The notes under the pieces: model-generated | What the model was told of the DNA's origin: nothing | The model's input: only the letters and a program-made list of their open reading frames with translations | Databases searched by the model: none | Shown: one piece after another, positions 23,813-31,738 of the stretch | Position numbering within the stretch: position 1 is the stretch's first letter | Layout of the letters: each line of letters begins with the position of its first letter | Translations under genes and position numbers: made by a program | Assembly: GCA_035999765.1 (NCBI GenBank) | Contig: CP108521.1 | Coordinates: 10,540,001-10,604,000, forward strand | DNA from: Streptomyces sp. NBC_01231 | GTDB lineage: Bacteria > Actinomycetota > Actinomycetes > Streptomycetales > Streptomycetaceae | Direction of reading: 5' to 3' | DNA: 64,000 bases

Positions 23813-25032
23813 CATCTAACGGCCTGTCGATGGACGTGAGTACCACTGCGAAGCGCACAGTTCTGATCTCCGGGGCCAGTATCTCCGGACCCGCGTTGGC
23901 GTACTGGCTGCACCGGTCCGGATTCGCGGTCACAGTGGTGGAGAAGGCGGGCGCACTCCGCGGCGGTGGTTACCCGATCGACGTCCGCGGTACCGCGACA
24001 GAGGTGGTCCGACGGATGGGAATACTGCCGCAATTGCAGGACGCGCACATCGACTCGCGTCGCTGCACTTTCCTCAACGCCGATGGCAGTGAAGTGGCCT
24101 CGCTCACCCCGCGTGCCGTTGCAGGCGGTGTCGAAGGACAGGACCTCGAGGTGCGCCGGGGGGATCTGGCCGCGGTCCTCTACGCGATGGTTCGCGACGA
24201 CGTGGAATTTCTGTTCGGCGACTCCATCGACACCCTCGACCAGTCCGGACAAGGGGTCGACGTTACTTTCCACACGGGGCGACGGCGCACGTTCGACCTG
24301 GTGGTCGGCGCTGACGGTATGCACTCACATACCCGCACGTCCCTGTTCGGCCCCGAAGAACAGTTCCACCGCTATCTCGGCTACTGCTTCGCCATATTCA
24401 CCATGCCGAACACCTTCGGGCTCTCCCGCGAGGTCATGGTGTGGAACACCCCGGGGAAGGCCGCGGCCCTCTACGCCGTCGGGGACAACGACGAGCTGCA
24501 CGCCTTCCTGAACTTTCACCAACCAGAACCGCCGTTCGATGCCCTCCGGGACCCCGACGCGCAGAGGGACCTGGCCGCCACGGTCTTCGCGGGAGCCGGA
24601 TGGGAGGTCCCTGGCATGGTCAACGCCCTGCGCGACGCTGATGACCTGTTCTTCGACACGGCCGGTCAGATCCGCATGCCCCACTGGTCCAGCGGCCGCG
24701 TCGCGCTCGTCGGCGACGCCGCGTACGCACCCTCGTTCCTCACCGGACAAGGTTCAAGCCTTGCGCTGGTCGGTGCCTACATGCTCGCCAACGCCCTCGC
24801 CACGAACCGGGACCACACTGCGGCCTTCGCCGCATACGAACGCGACCTCCGCACGTTCGTAGCCATGAACCAGGCACTGGTCGACACCGGTGCGGCCACG
24901 CTCTTCCCCACCACGGTGCGGGCCCTGGAGCAACGCAACACCATGCTGCGTGACCTCGTCACCATGCCCTCCGCGACAGCACGACCGGCCCACTCAGCCC
25001 TCACGCTGCCCGAATTCGCCCCGATGCCGTGA
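23809..25032 (+). CDS. FAD-dependent monooxygenase (PHBH/TetX-like)
   Basis: Class A flavin monooxygenase of 407 aa. The FAD-binding GASISGPALAYWL lies about residues 23-35 and the second FAD motif, RVALVGDAAYAPSFLTGQGSSLA, about 299-321. Members hydroxylate aromatic rings or inactivate small molecules such as tetracyclines. Coupled to an MFS exporter, it could modify and export a toxic aromatic compound. The ATG overlaps the exporter stop. No regulator is coupled directly; the convergent TetR at 25130 belongs to the next module. Confidence 0.86.
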   Translation: MTSNGLSMDVSTTAKRTVLISGASISGPALAYWLHRSGFAVTVVEKAGALRGGGYPIDVRGTATEVVRRMGILPQLQDAHIDSRRCTFLNADGSEVASLTPRAVAGGVEGQDLEVRRGDLAAVLYAMVRDDVEFLFGDSIDTLDQSGQGVDVTFHTGRRRTFDLVVGADGMHSHTRTSLFGPEEQFHRYLGYCFAIFTMPNTFGLSREVMVWNTPGKAAALYAVGDNDELHAFLNFHQPEPPFDALRDPDAQRDLAATVFAGAGWEVPGMVNALRDADDLFFDTAGQIRMPHWSSGRVALVGDAAYAPSFLTGQGSSLALVGAYMLANALATNRDHTAAFAAYERDLRTFVAMNQALVDTGAATLFPTTVRALEQRNTMLRDLVTMPSATARPAHSALTLPEFAPMP

Positions 25033-25129
25033 CCTGACACGCCAAGCCGGACCTCTCCATTGCCTCTGGTCAAGGGCTTGGGTGCGGGAAGCTCGCCGAC
25101 GTGGCGCCGGTGGCGGCGCAACGAGAAGG

Positions 25130-25741
25130 TCAGCCGAGGAGGATGTGCCGCAGAAGCCGGGTGAGGTGTTCGGCGAGCTGATCGGGCGGCATCGAGGCGA
25201 GGGGCTCGGTCCGTGCGATGTACCGGCTGAACGCCACCCCGATCATCTGCGACCCCACGAGCGCCACGCGCGTGTCCAGGTCGTCGTCGGGCGCGGCGGC
25301 CGCAACAGGTGACAGGACGGACCGGTAGACGGCGGCGCTCTGCTCCTGCATCGCGACCAGGAGATGGGCGGCGGCGCGCTCGTCGGATGCGGCGCTGCGC
25401 AGCAGGGCGATGAGCGGGTCGTTGACGGGGTCGGTCTCCAGTCGCCGTACGAAGGCCTGGGCGATCCTGTCGGGCAGCGTCTCCGGGGCACCGGCCGCGA
25501 CGCCTTCCAGGTCGCGATTGCCCGGCACGGATGCGAGGAACAGCCGTTCCTTGGAAGAGAAGTGACGCGTGATCAGCCCGTGCGTGACACCGGCCCGGCG
25601 TGCGATTTCCCGGAGAGTCGTACGGGCGTATCCGCGCTCGGCGAAGGTGTGGCGGGCCGCGTCGATGATGGCCGCCCGGTGTCCCTCGGGATCCCGCCGG
25701 CGCCTGCGCGGCTGCTCGTCGGCCGGCTCTGCGTCGTTCAC
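25130..25741 (-). CDS. TetR-family regulator of the hemerythrin/SDR operon
   Basis: TetR regulator of 203 aa: HTH over about residues 22-65 (IIDAARHTFAERGYARTTLREIARRAGVTHGLITRHFSSKERLF) and a C-terminal domain like TetR_C_17-type actinobacterial repressors. GTG start with AAGGTGG upstream. It is divergent to the hemerythrin gene, and a strong palindrome lies in the shared promoter, which predicts autoregulation and control of the pair. Confidence 0.9.
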   Translation of the reverse strand: MNDAEPADEQPRRRRRDPEGHRAAIIDAARHTFAERGYARTTLREIARRAGVTHGLITRHFSSKERLFLASVPGNRDLEGVAAGAPETLPDRIAQAFVRRLETDPVNDPLIALLRSAASDERAAAHLLVAMQEQSAAVYRSVLSPVAAAAPDDDLDTRVALVGSQMIGVAFSRYIARTEPLASMPPDQLAEHLTRLLRHILLG

Positions 25742-25802
25742 GGCGCCACCTTCATGTGATCACTCTACGACGGCGGATACATCGGCCGGCGCCACCGCTA
25801 CG

Positions 25803-25824
25803 TTAGTATCCGCTTGGATATTAA
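25803..25824. promoter_or_regulatory. TetR operator in the divergent promoter
   Basis: TTAGTATCC and GGATATTAA form 9-nt arms (8 of 9 paired) around a 4-nt centre, 20 nt before the hemerythrin GTG. The A/T richness stands out from the surroundings and marks a promoter. Confidence 0.75.
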
Positions 25825-25843
25825 CTAGGAGACGGAGCCCGTA

Positions 25844-26497
25844 GTGAGTGATGAGACACCTGAAGGAGCGGCGGTGGTCGAGACCCGCCTGCTGCACAAG
25901 ATGCACAGGGCCGCGACGTCCTTGCTGGTGGAAGCCGCGCAGAGGGATGCCGCCCCCTCCGCCGCCCTGGAGGAGTTGCGTGACTTCGTCGTCGCCGCGC
26001 TGCGGCACCACCACGAGAGCGAGGACGACGTTCTCTGGCCGCAGCTGACCGCCGCGGACTCCGCGGCCGCCGCCGGTCTGGCGGAGCTTGCGGCGGAGCA
26101 CGACGCGCTGGACGCGGCGCTGGACGCGCTCAGCGCCGCTCTCGTGCGGGCCGACGACGACCGTGCGGCGCTGGTCACCGCGGCGGTGGCGGTACGCGAT
26201 CTGGTGCAGACGCACCTCGACCATGAGGAGCCGGTCCTCTTCCCGGCACTGACGACGCACATGTCCGACGAGGCATGGGCGCGGTTCTCCCGCGCTGTCA
26301 TCGCGTCGGCCCCGACCGTGGGCGCCCACCTCAACATCGGCTTCTTCGAACAGGTGGGCACTCCCGCCGAACTCGCGGTGGTCACAGCCAACTTGCCGCA
26401 GGCCGCCCTGCCCCTCGTCCCGGCCATGCGCGAGCAGGCCCAAGCCACTCTCGGCAGCCTCCAGGCCGCCGAGCACGAAAGGACCATCACCGCATGA
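25844..26497 (+). CDS. hemerythrin HHE-domain protein
   Basis: Protein of 217 aa with a four-helix hemerythrin-like bundle. His residues in LLHKMHR (about 16-22), HHHESEDDVLWPQL (about 56-69), EHDALDAAL (about 90) and HLDHEEPVLFPAL (about 128-140) supply the di-iron ligands. Such proteins sense or detoxify oxygen, NO or oxidative stress. The C-terminal ~70 residues extend past the usual domain. GTG start with a GGAGAC site; the stop overlaps the next SDR by ATGA. Confidence 0.87.
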   Translation: MSDETPEGAAVVETRLLHKMHRAATSLLVEAAQRDAAPSAALEELRDFVVAALRHHHESEDDVLWPQLTAADSAAAAGLAELAAEHDALDAALDALSAALVRADDDRAALVTAAVAVRDLVQTHLDHEEPVLFPALTTHMSDEAWARFSRAVIASAPTVGAHLNIGFFEQVGTPAELAVVTANLPQAALPLVPAMREQAQATLGSLQAAEHERTITA

Positions 26498-27180
26498 CCA
26501 GCACACTCATCGTCGGAGGCAGCGGCGGTCTGGGCAGCGTCATCGCCGAGCACTTCGCGAGCCGCGGCGACGACGTCATCGTCACCAGCAGGGACAAGGC
26601 GCGGGCCGAGGCCATGGCCGCCCGGATCGGCGCCGGCACCCGCGGGCTGGCCCTCGACCTCGCCCAACCCGAGACGATCGGCGCCTCGTTGGCGGACGTG
26701 ACCCACGTCGACCACCTGGTGATCACCGCTGTGGGCCAAGCAGCCAACACGCTGGCGCAGTTCAGCATCACGGACGCGGTCTCCGCCGTGACCATGAAGC
26801 TCGTCGGCTACGCGGAGACCGTCCGCGTGCTCCGCGACCGGTTCACTCCGGACGCCTCGGTCGTGCTCTTCGGCGGGCTCGCCAAGGAGCGCCCGTACCC
26901 CGGCTCGACGATCGTCAGCACCTTCAACGCCGGGATATCCGGCCTGGTCAGGACGCTCGCCGTGGAAATCGCCCCGCACCGCGTCAACGCCGTGCACCCG
27001 GGCCTGATCGGCGACAGCCCCAAGTGGCGCGACGTCCCCAACCCGCCGCACTCGGCCCAGACGCCGATCGGACGGCTGGTGACCATGGCCGAGATCGCCG
27101 ACGCCACCGACTTCCTGCTCCACAACACCGGTATCAACGCGCACGACCTGCACATCGACGGCGGCCTGCTGGCCACCTGA
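26494..27180 (+). CDS. short-chain dehydrogenase/reductase coupled to hemerythrin
   Basis: Short SDR of 228 aa with GGSGGLG (about residues 7-13) as the dinucleotide motif. The classical YxxxK is not evident: the corresponding segment reads STIVSTFNAGISG, so the catalytic Tyr/Lys pair appears replaced. The C-terminal DGGLLAT is normal. It may be an atypical reductase or a binding protein. The 4-nt overlap with the hemerythrin gene and the shared TetR operator make it part of one regulated pair. Confidence 0.8.
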   Translation: MTSTLIVGGSGGLGSVIAEHFASRGDDVIVTSRDKARAEAMAARIGAGTRGLALDLAQPETIGASLADVTHVDHLVITAVGQAANTLAQFSITDAVSAVTMKLVGYAETVRVLRDRFTPDASVVLFGGLAKERPYPGSTIVSTFNAGISGLVRTLAVEIAPHRVNAVHPGLIGDSPKWRDVPNPPHSAQTPIGRLVTMAEIADATDFLLHNTGINAHDLHIDGGLLAT

Positions 27181-27419
27181 CCTCACAGGACAGCAGCCGC
27201 TTCCTGGCTGTCGCGTCGTGGCACTCGTCCGGGCCCAGGCCGTCGCCGCGCACCTGACGGCTTGGTGCTTTCCCCGTGCTGCACCGGCCAACCTCGATGA
27301 GGACCCTCATGCCCCGGGGCGGTGGAATCCGGGGCCGAGCTGACCCTACTTCGCGCATCACGGCGAGCCGGCCCCCGCGGCGACTGAGCCAGACGGGCCG
27401 GACGCCGTGCGCAACGGCG

Positions 27420-27630
27420 GACGGGCTGTCCTACGACATGGTGACGGCCACGACACGAACGTACGAAGCCGAGCTGAGCGCGGGGGAGGAAGCCGCTCAC
27501 GCGGTGGTACGGCGTGCCGCGACCCACGCGGGCAGAGCACCGGCCGGCCTGGCCAAGGCACTCGGACCGAGCGTGGTCGTGGTGGGCGGCGAGCTCGTCA
27601 CTCTCGGACCAGCCCTGATGAGCCACAGTT
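27420..27630 (+). pseudogene. fragment of a ROK-family protein C-terminus
   Basis: An open stretch reading AGEEAAHAVVRRAATHAGRA then LGPSVVVVGGELVTLGPAL matches the C-terminal lobe of ROK kinases/regulators (GNPxAxxVVLGGGL type). No start, N-terminal HTH or ROK signature is present. It runs directly into an IS5-type transposase fragment. Confidence 0.55.
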
Positions 27631-27690
27631 CACCGCTGACCAGGGCAAGCTCATCGAGCCGTACCTGCCGATGGGTGAGTACAGCCGGGC
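27620..27690 (+). mobile_element. IS5-family transposase N-terminal scrap
   Basis: PQFTADQGKLIEPYLPMGEY matches the LTDEQWxLIEPYLPxGEY opening of IS5/DUF4096 transposases. Only about 22 codons remain, fused to ROK debris. Confidence 0.6.
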
Positions 27691-27695
27691 GGGCG

Positions 27696-28091
27696 TCAGG
27701 CGGGCGGGGTGCCGGGGCGGGCGTCGTACACGGCGCGGGCGGCGTCGATGTGCGTCAGGTGCGTGATGCTCCACTCCAACAGGGGTGCGGTGGCTTCGCG
27801 GAGGGTCCTGCCCATCGGAGTGAGTTCGTAACTGACGTGCGGCGGCATGACGTTGAGGACGGTCCGTGTGAGGATCCCGTCGCGTTCCAGGCCGCGCAGG
27901 GTGACGGTGAGCATGCGCTGGCTGATCCCGTCGACGGCCCGCTTGAGTTCGGTGAAGCGGCGCGGCCCCTGGCTGAGGTTACGCACGATCAGCAGCGACC
28001 ACTTGTCGCCGACGATGCCGAGCACTTCACGGGCCTGACACGGGTCCTCCTGCCGCGCCGGCCGCGACTCGCCGCCCACTGTGCCGCTCAT
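27696..28091 (-). CDS. HxlR-family transcriptional regulator
   Basis: MarR-like winged-helix regulator of 131 aa with the HxlR pattern: Cys19 near the N-terminus, GDKWSLLIVRNL, then RFTELKRAVDGISQRMLTVTLRGLERDGILTR (recognition helix and wing). HxlR proteins often sense electrophiles or quinones through the N-terminal Cys. A GGAGG lies six bases before the ATG. It diverges from the alpha/beta hydrolase at 28250, the probable target. Confidence 0.92.
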   Translation of the reverse strand: MSGTVGGESRPARQEDPCQAREVLGIVGDKWSLLIVRNLSQGPRRFTELKRAVDGISQRMLTVTLRGLERDGILTRTVLNVMPPHVSYELTPMGRTLREATAPLLEWSITHLTHIDAARAVYDARPGTPPA

Positions 28092-28195
28092 GGTTACCTC
28101 CAGAGAACCGGGGCACCGAAATGTGCCTTATTGATCGGGGTGCGGCAGGTGCAGCACGATGATGTCGGTTCCCGAAGAGTACCGAGGCGCAAACA

Positions 28196-28212
28196 GGAAC
28201 CGTAAGGGTTCC
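28196..28212. promoter_or_regulatory. small inverted repeat in the HxlR/hydrolase promoter
   Basis: GGAACC and GGTTCC arms separated by 5 nt, 38 nt before the hydrolase start; a candidate regulator site. Confidence 0.3.
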
Positions 28213-28249
28213 GCGCCTCCACGCCCCGAAGAGGAAGAAAATTCCCCTC

Positions 28250-28981
28250 ATGTCAACTTTTCTGCTGGTACACGGTGCCTGGCACAGCGGCCGGTGCTGG
28301 GAGCGGGTGGTCCCGCTGCTGGAGTCGGCCGGACACCGCGTGTTCGCGCCCTCGCTGACCGGCTACGGCGACAAGGCACACCTGCTCGGTCCCGAGGTGG
28401 GGCTCGACACGCACGTCGCGGACGTCGTCAAGCTGATCCACGAGGAGGACCTGACCGAGGTGGTGCTCGTGGGTCACAGCTACGCGGGGCTGGTCGTCTC
28501 GTCCGTGGCCAACGAGGTGCCGGAACGGATCGCGCACCTGGTGTACCTCGACGCGATGGTCCCGGAGCACGGCGAGACCGCCGTCGACGTGCAGCCCATG
28601 ACCCAGAACCTGATCGACCTCGCCGCCAAGTCCGACAGCGGCTGGCGCATCCCGCCGCTGCCCGAGATGCCTCCGCCCTTCGGCCTGTTCGGAGTCACCG
28701 ACCCGGCGGACGTCGCATGGCTGCGTGCGACGCTCTCCGACCAGCCAGTGCGCTGCCTGCGGCAACCGGTCCGGCTGGACAACCCTGCCGTGGACTCCAT
28801 TCCGCGCACGCACATCCACTGCGTCGGCGCAGAGCCGGAAGGCATCGTGCGGCGGCCCGTCCCAGCAGCACAGCCCAACGGCTCCCCGGCACGGATACGG
28901 GAACTGCCGACCGGGCACGACTGCATGATCACCATGCCGGCAGACCTGAGCGAACTGCTGCTTGAATCCACCCTTCGGTAG
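28250..28981 (+). CDS. alpha/beta hydrolase (EstC/salicylate-esterase-like)
   Basis: Alpha/beta hydrolase of 243 aa. VHGAWHSGRCW (about residues 7-17) is the oxyanion region, VGHSYAG (about 75-81) holds the nucleophile Ser, DAM (about 103) lies in the acid region and GHDCM (about 222-226) carries the catalytic His. It resembles plant-type hydroxynitrile lyase/MES esterases and bacterial EstC. Divergent to HxlR, it probably answers a small ester or phenolic signal. No other genes follow in the operon. Confidence 0.88.
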   Translation: MSTFLLVHGAWHSGRCWERVVPLLESAGHRVFAPSLTGYGDKAHLLGPEVGLDTHVADVVKLIHEEDLTEVVLVGHSYAGLVVSSVANEVPERIAHLVYLDAMVPEHGETAVDVQPMTQNLIDLAAKSDSGWRIPPLPEMPPPFGLFGVTDPADVAWLRATLSDQPVRCLRQPVRLDNPAVDSIPRTHIHCVGAEPEGIVRRPVPAAQPNGSPARIRELPTGHDCMITMPADLSELLLESTLR

Positions 28982-29182
28982 CGTCCGGACCGTGACTGCG
29001 GCAGCGAGCCGGAGAAGGCCCGCCACCGTCGGACAGCGGACCCGGCCCACGAAGCCGCCCGCTTCGCGAAGGAAGCGCCATGGGCCTATGTGAGGTCTTG
29101 ATCACTTTGTCTTCGGCAGAGGCAGGAGGCCGTTGATCCAGATCATCGGGGCTCGTAGCTGGAGGCCGGTGAATCTTGCAGG

Positions 29183-29254
29183 TCAGTCCGCCTCTGGACC
29201 TGCCGAGATGAGTTCCCACTGGTCATCGGTGAGCTGTCGCCGTGTCACACGCTG
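29183..29254 (-). mobile_element. IS5-family transposase N-terminal scrap
   Basis: The minus strand reads VTRRQLTDDQWELISAGPEAD then a stop, the N-terminus of an IS5-type transposase. The rest of the element is missing. Confidence 0.65.
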
Positions 29255-29570
29255 CGTTCTACCGCGGCCAGCCTCATCAGGGCAGCGGAATACACATACT
29301 GATCACGACCGCCCGCAGGCCCTAGTGAGGCCCCCCGCCAGCGTCTCCGACAACGTCGGTCGCATGCGGCCCCGGATCGTCGTCATCGCGAACGCTGGTG
29401 TCACCAAGGCCTGGGCCGCTACCGGGCGCGGCACCAAGGCATCGACCACGGCGCCCGCTCGGCGGCGACGTCGCGAGGACGGCGGCCGGGAGGTGCTGAG
29501 GGGGAGCGCCGCGAAGGCGGTTCCTGGCTCGGTTCTCGCTGCCGCACCTGACGTCGGCATGGGGCGCATC
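29255..29570. other. decayed gap without a recognisable gene
   Basis: About 315 nt between the IS scrap and the cyclase gene. No frame shows a domain or ribosome site. Confidence 0.45.
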
Positions 29571-30548
29571 TCAGCGCAGTGCGGTGGCATTGGAGGGTGA
29601 GCCGACTCCACCGGTGAGGTGGAGCGGTTTGACGGTCAGGAGGCTGTCCCAGCGGCCGGTGGCCCGGCAATCGGCGGCCAGGGCGGTCAGGTTCCACAAC
29701 TCGCCCAGGGGAAGGCCGAGTTTGGCGATCAGTTCCTGGTGCATCATCCCAGCGTCTTCAGGTGCGCTTTCCTGAAAGTCGCTCTCCGGCAGTACGGGCA
29801 GGACCTCAACGGCGAAGGTGTCGGTGGCCATCAGGGCTATGCGGTGGTCCCAGCACCAAGCGGCGAAGGCGCGGGACTGTGCGAAGCCGGTGGCGCGCCG
29901 CGCGGCTCGTGTCCCGGAGCGGGTGGCGGGGTCCGTGGTGAGGTACCAGTGGGCCCAGCCGGTATGCACGAGTACGAGGTCGCCGTCCTCGATACGGCAG
30001 CCCTGCGCTTCCACCGCCTCGTCGAGCAGGGACGGCGCAAGGGCGGCGCCCGCGGAGTGATCGATCGGAGTGCCGCGTGCTTGGAGGAGTCCTTCGATGT
30101 CGATGAGGAGGGCACGTCCGGCCAGCGGTGTCTCCGCCCAGAGCTGGACTCCGAGACGCGGGCTGCGCGGGGTGATGTCCTCGTCGGGTACACCGTTGTA
30201 GAAGCCGTGTCCGGAGGCGCGGCGGTGGCGCAGTCCGTCGATCTGGGTGCTCGCCTGGAGGTGGAAGTTGTCCAGGACGTCGTCGCGGGCCTGGTCGTGC
30301 TTGGCGGTGATGCGGTGGTGGGGGATGCCGCGTGCCGTGGACATGGGCGGATCGAAGGCGTCGAGGGGGTGGTCGAGGTTCAGGGCGCGACCGTCGCGTA
30401 CGCACTGGGTGGCGCGCAGGATCTGCTGCGGGCCCGCGAAGTTGGCCATGCCGCGTTCGGGCTGGTCGGCGAAGACGTACCAGCTGGATCCGGGGGGTGC
30501 GTCCGTGCGGTGGAGGAGTTCCTCGTACGTCGGTATGGGCAGCGGCAC
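29571..30548 (-). CDS. cyclase-family (kynurenine formamidase-like) hydrolase
   Basis: Metal-dependent hydrolase of 325 aa of the cyclase family. HLQASTQIDGLRH (about residues 96-108) is the variant of the HxGTHxDxPxH metal motif, and DLVLVHTGW (about 191-199) the second core strand. The family hydrolyses amides, lactones or cyclic keto acids. It is the last gene of a minus-strand cluster with IclR, TRAP permease and an RraA-like fusion. It probably opens the substrate ring or amide after import. The start is GTG, with a weak ribosome site. Confidence 0.83.
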   Translation of the reverse strand: MPLPIPTYEELLHRTDAPPGSSWYVFADQPERGMANFAGPQQILRATQCVRDGRALNLDHPLDAFDPPMSTARGIPHHRITAKHDQARDDVLDNFHLQASTQIDGLRHRRASGHGFYNGVPDEDITPRSPRLGVQLWAETPLAGRALLIDIEGLLQARGTPIDHSAGAALAPSLLDEAVEAQGCRIEDGDLVLVHTGWAHWYLTTDPATRSGTRAARRATGFAQSRAFAAWCWDHRIALMATDTFAVEVLPVLPESDFQESAPEDAGMMHQELIAKLGLPLGELWNLTALAADCRATGRWDSLLTVKPLHLTGGVGSPSNATALR

Positions 30549-30563
30549 AGGAGTGGCTTTCGG

Positions 30564-31316
30564 TCAGGGGCAGCGGGCGGCGATCGCCTCCGCTGCGCGG
30601 CGGACTTCGGTGATGATGCGGGGATGGTCGCTCTCGGGCAGGTCGCTGCCAGGTCCGGCGATGCTGAGGGCTCCCAGCAGCGTGTCGCCCTTGAGGATGG
30701 GTGCGCTGACGGAGGTGACGTCCGGGACGCGTTCGCCTTGGGCGAGGGCGAAGCCGTCCTCCCTGACACTGCGAAGTTCGGCGGTCAGGCCCTCAGCTGT
30801 GATCTGTTCGCCGGAGGCCCGGGTGAACGGCGCTGCGGCGGCGACACAGGCTGCTCGTTCGTCCTCGGGCACCCAGGCCAGCAGTGCCTTTCCGGCGCCC
30901 AGGTGCAGGGGAAGCTTGTCCCCGATGGGCAGTTGGTAGCGCAGCGGGTTGCGGCCTTCGACGCGGGCGATCGGTACCCGGGCGGATCCGACGCGGACGA
31001 ACAGGGTCGGGGTGAGGCCGGTGGTGGCGGCCAGTTCCTGCAGGACGGGCAGAGCCACGGGGCTGAGCCGGTTGTTGACCAGGAACGCGTGGGCGGTGGC
31101 AACGGTGGCGGGGCCGGCCACGTAGCCGGAGTCCTCCTTGGCCGCGTAACCACGATCGACCAGGACGTTGAGGATGCGCTGGGCGGTGGCAACGTGCAGC
31201 TCCGCGCGGCGGGCGACGTCACTCAGGCGAAGCGGATGACGGGCGTCCTCGAGAACACCCAGCACGTCGAGGGCCCTTTCGACCGAACGCATGGGGGAAG
31301 CGGAGGTGGGGGCCAT
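30564..31316 (-). CDS. IclR-family transcriptional regulator
   Basis: IclR regulator of 250 aa. The winged helix-turn-helix occupies residues about 9-70 (RSVERALDVLGVLEDARHPLRLSDVARRAELHVATAQRILNVL) and the GAF-like effector domain about 80-245 with GKALLAW (about 123-129). The ATG at 31316 is preferred over an upstream in-frame start because GGAGC lies just before it. It sits in the cluster it likely controls. A perfect GATAA-N3-TTATC palindrome precedes it, and nearly the same site lies before the fusion gene. Confidence 0.9.
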   Translation of the reverse strand: MAPTSASPMRSVERALDVLGVLEDARHPLRLSDVARRAELHVATAQRILNVLVDRGYAAKEDSGYVAGPATVATAHAFLVNNRLSPVALPVLQELAATTGLTPTLFVRVGSARVPIARVEGRNPLRYQLPIGDKLPLHLGAGKALLAWVPEDERAACVAAAAPFTRASGEQITAEGLTAELRSVREDGFALAQGERVPDVTSVSAPILKGDTLLGALSIAGPGSDLPESDHPRIITEVRRAAEAIAARCP

Positions 31317-31366
31317 GGGTGGTGAGCTCCTGGACAGTAGGCACGGCACCCGGTGCGCCGTAGTCC

Positions 31367-31379
31367 GATAAGAGTTATC
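31367..31379. promoter_or_regulatory. IclR operator candidate 1
   Basis: GATAAGAGTTATC, a perfect 5-3-5 palindrome, 51 nt before the IclR start. Its reverse complement with one change occurs at 34514. Confidence 0.65.
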
Positions 31380-31444
31380 AGACGGCGTGGTGGCCGTACG
31401 GGGGATTACCCCGGTCGTCCGGGCTGTCCAGGCTGCCGGGCCCG

Positions 31445-31723
31445 CTATTTCGGGCGGGGGGCTGCCGCGGGCTGCAGGTCCTGAGGTGTGGTGGGCGTGC
31501 CCGGCAGCTCCTCCGTTGTCAGGTAGGAGAGGACGAAGGCGAGCAGTCCGCTGACGCCGGCGATGATGAAGACGGGCGGTCCGGCGTGCTCCTCGACGGC
31601 GGCGACCCAGCCGGCGTCACCCAGGGCGAGGCCCAGGGCCTGCCCGATGACGATGAGGATGCCGCCGGTCAGGAAGCCGATGACGCTGAGGCGGAAAAGG
31701 AGTTGGAGCGAACGGATGGGCAT
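31445..31723 (-). CDS. small two-helix membrane protein beside the TRAP-type permease
   Basis: Protein of 92 aa with two hydrophobic segments (about residues 12-35 and 51-67) and a Pro/Ala tail. It lies 15 nt after the large permease and probably acts with it. TRAP systems have a small DctQ membrane subunit of 4 helices; this one is shorter, so equivalence is unproven. Confidence 0.6.
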   Translation of the reverse strand: MPIRSLQLLFRLSVIGFLTGGILIVIGQALGLALGDAGWVAAVEEHAGPPVFIIAGVSGLLAFVLSYLTTEELPGTPTTPQDLQPAAAPRPK

Positions 31724-31738
31724 GGGTGGCCTCCGGTT

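Noticed and set aside
23809..25032. Tetracycline-inactivating TetX
   Set aside because: Shares the fold and FAD motifs, but many actinobacterial aromatic hydroxylases look the same; substrate cannot be assigned.
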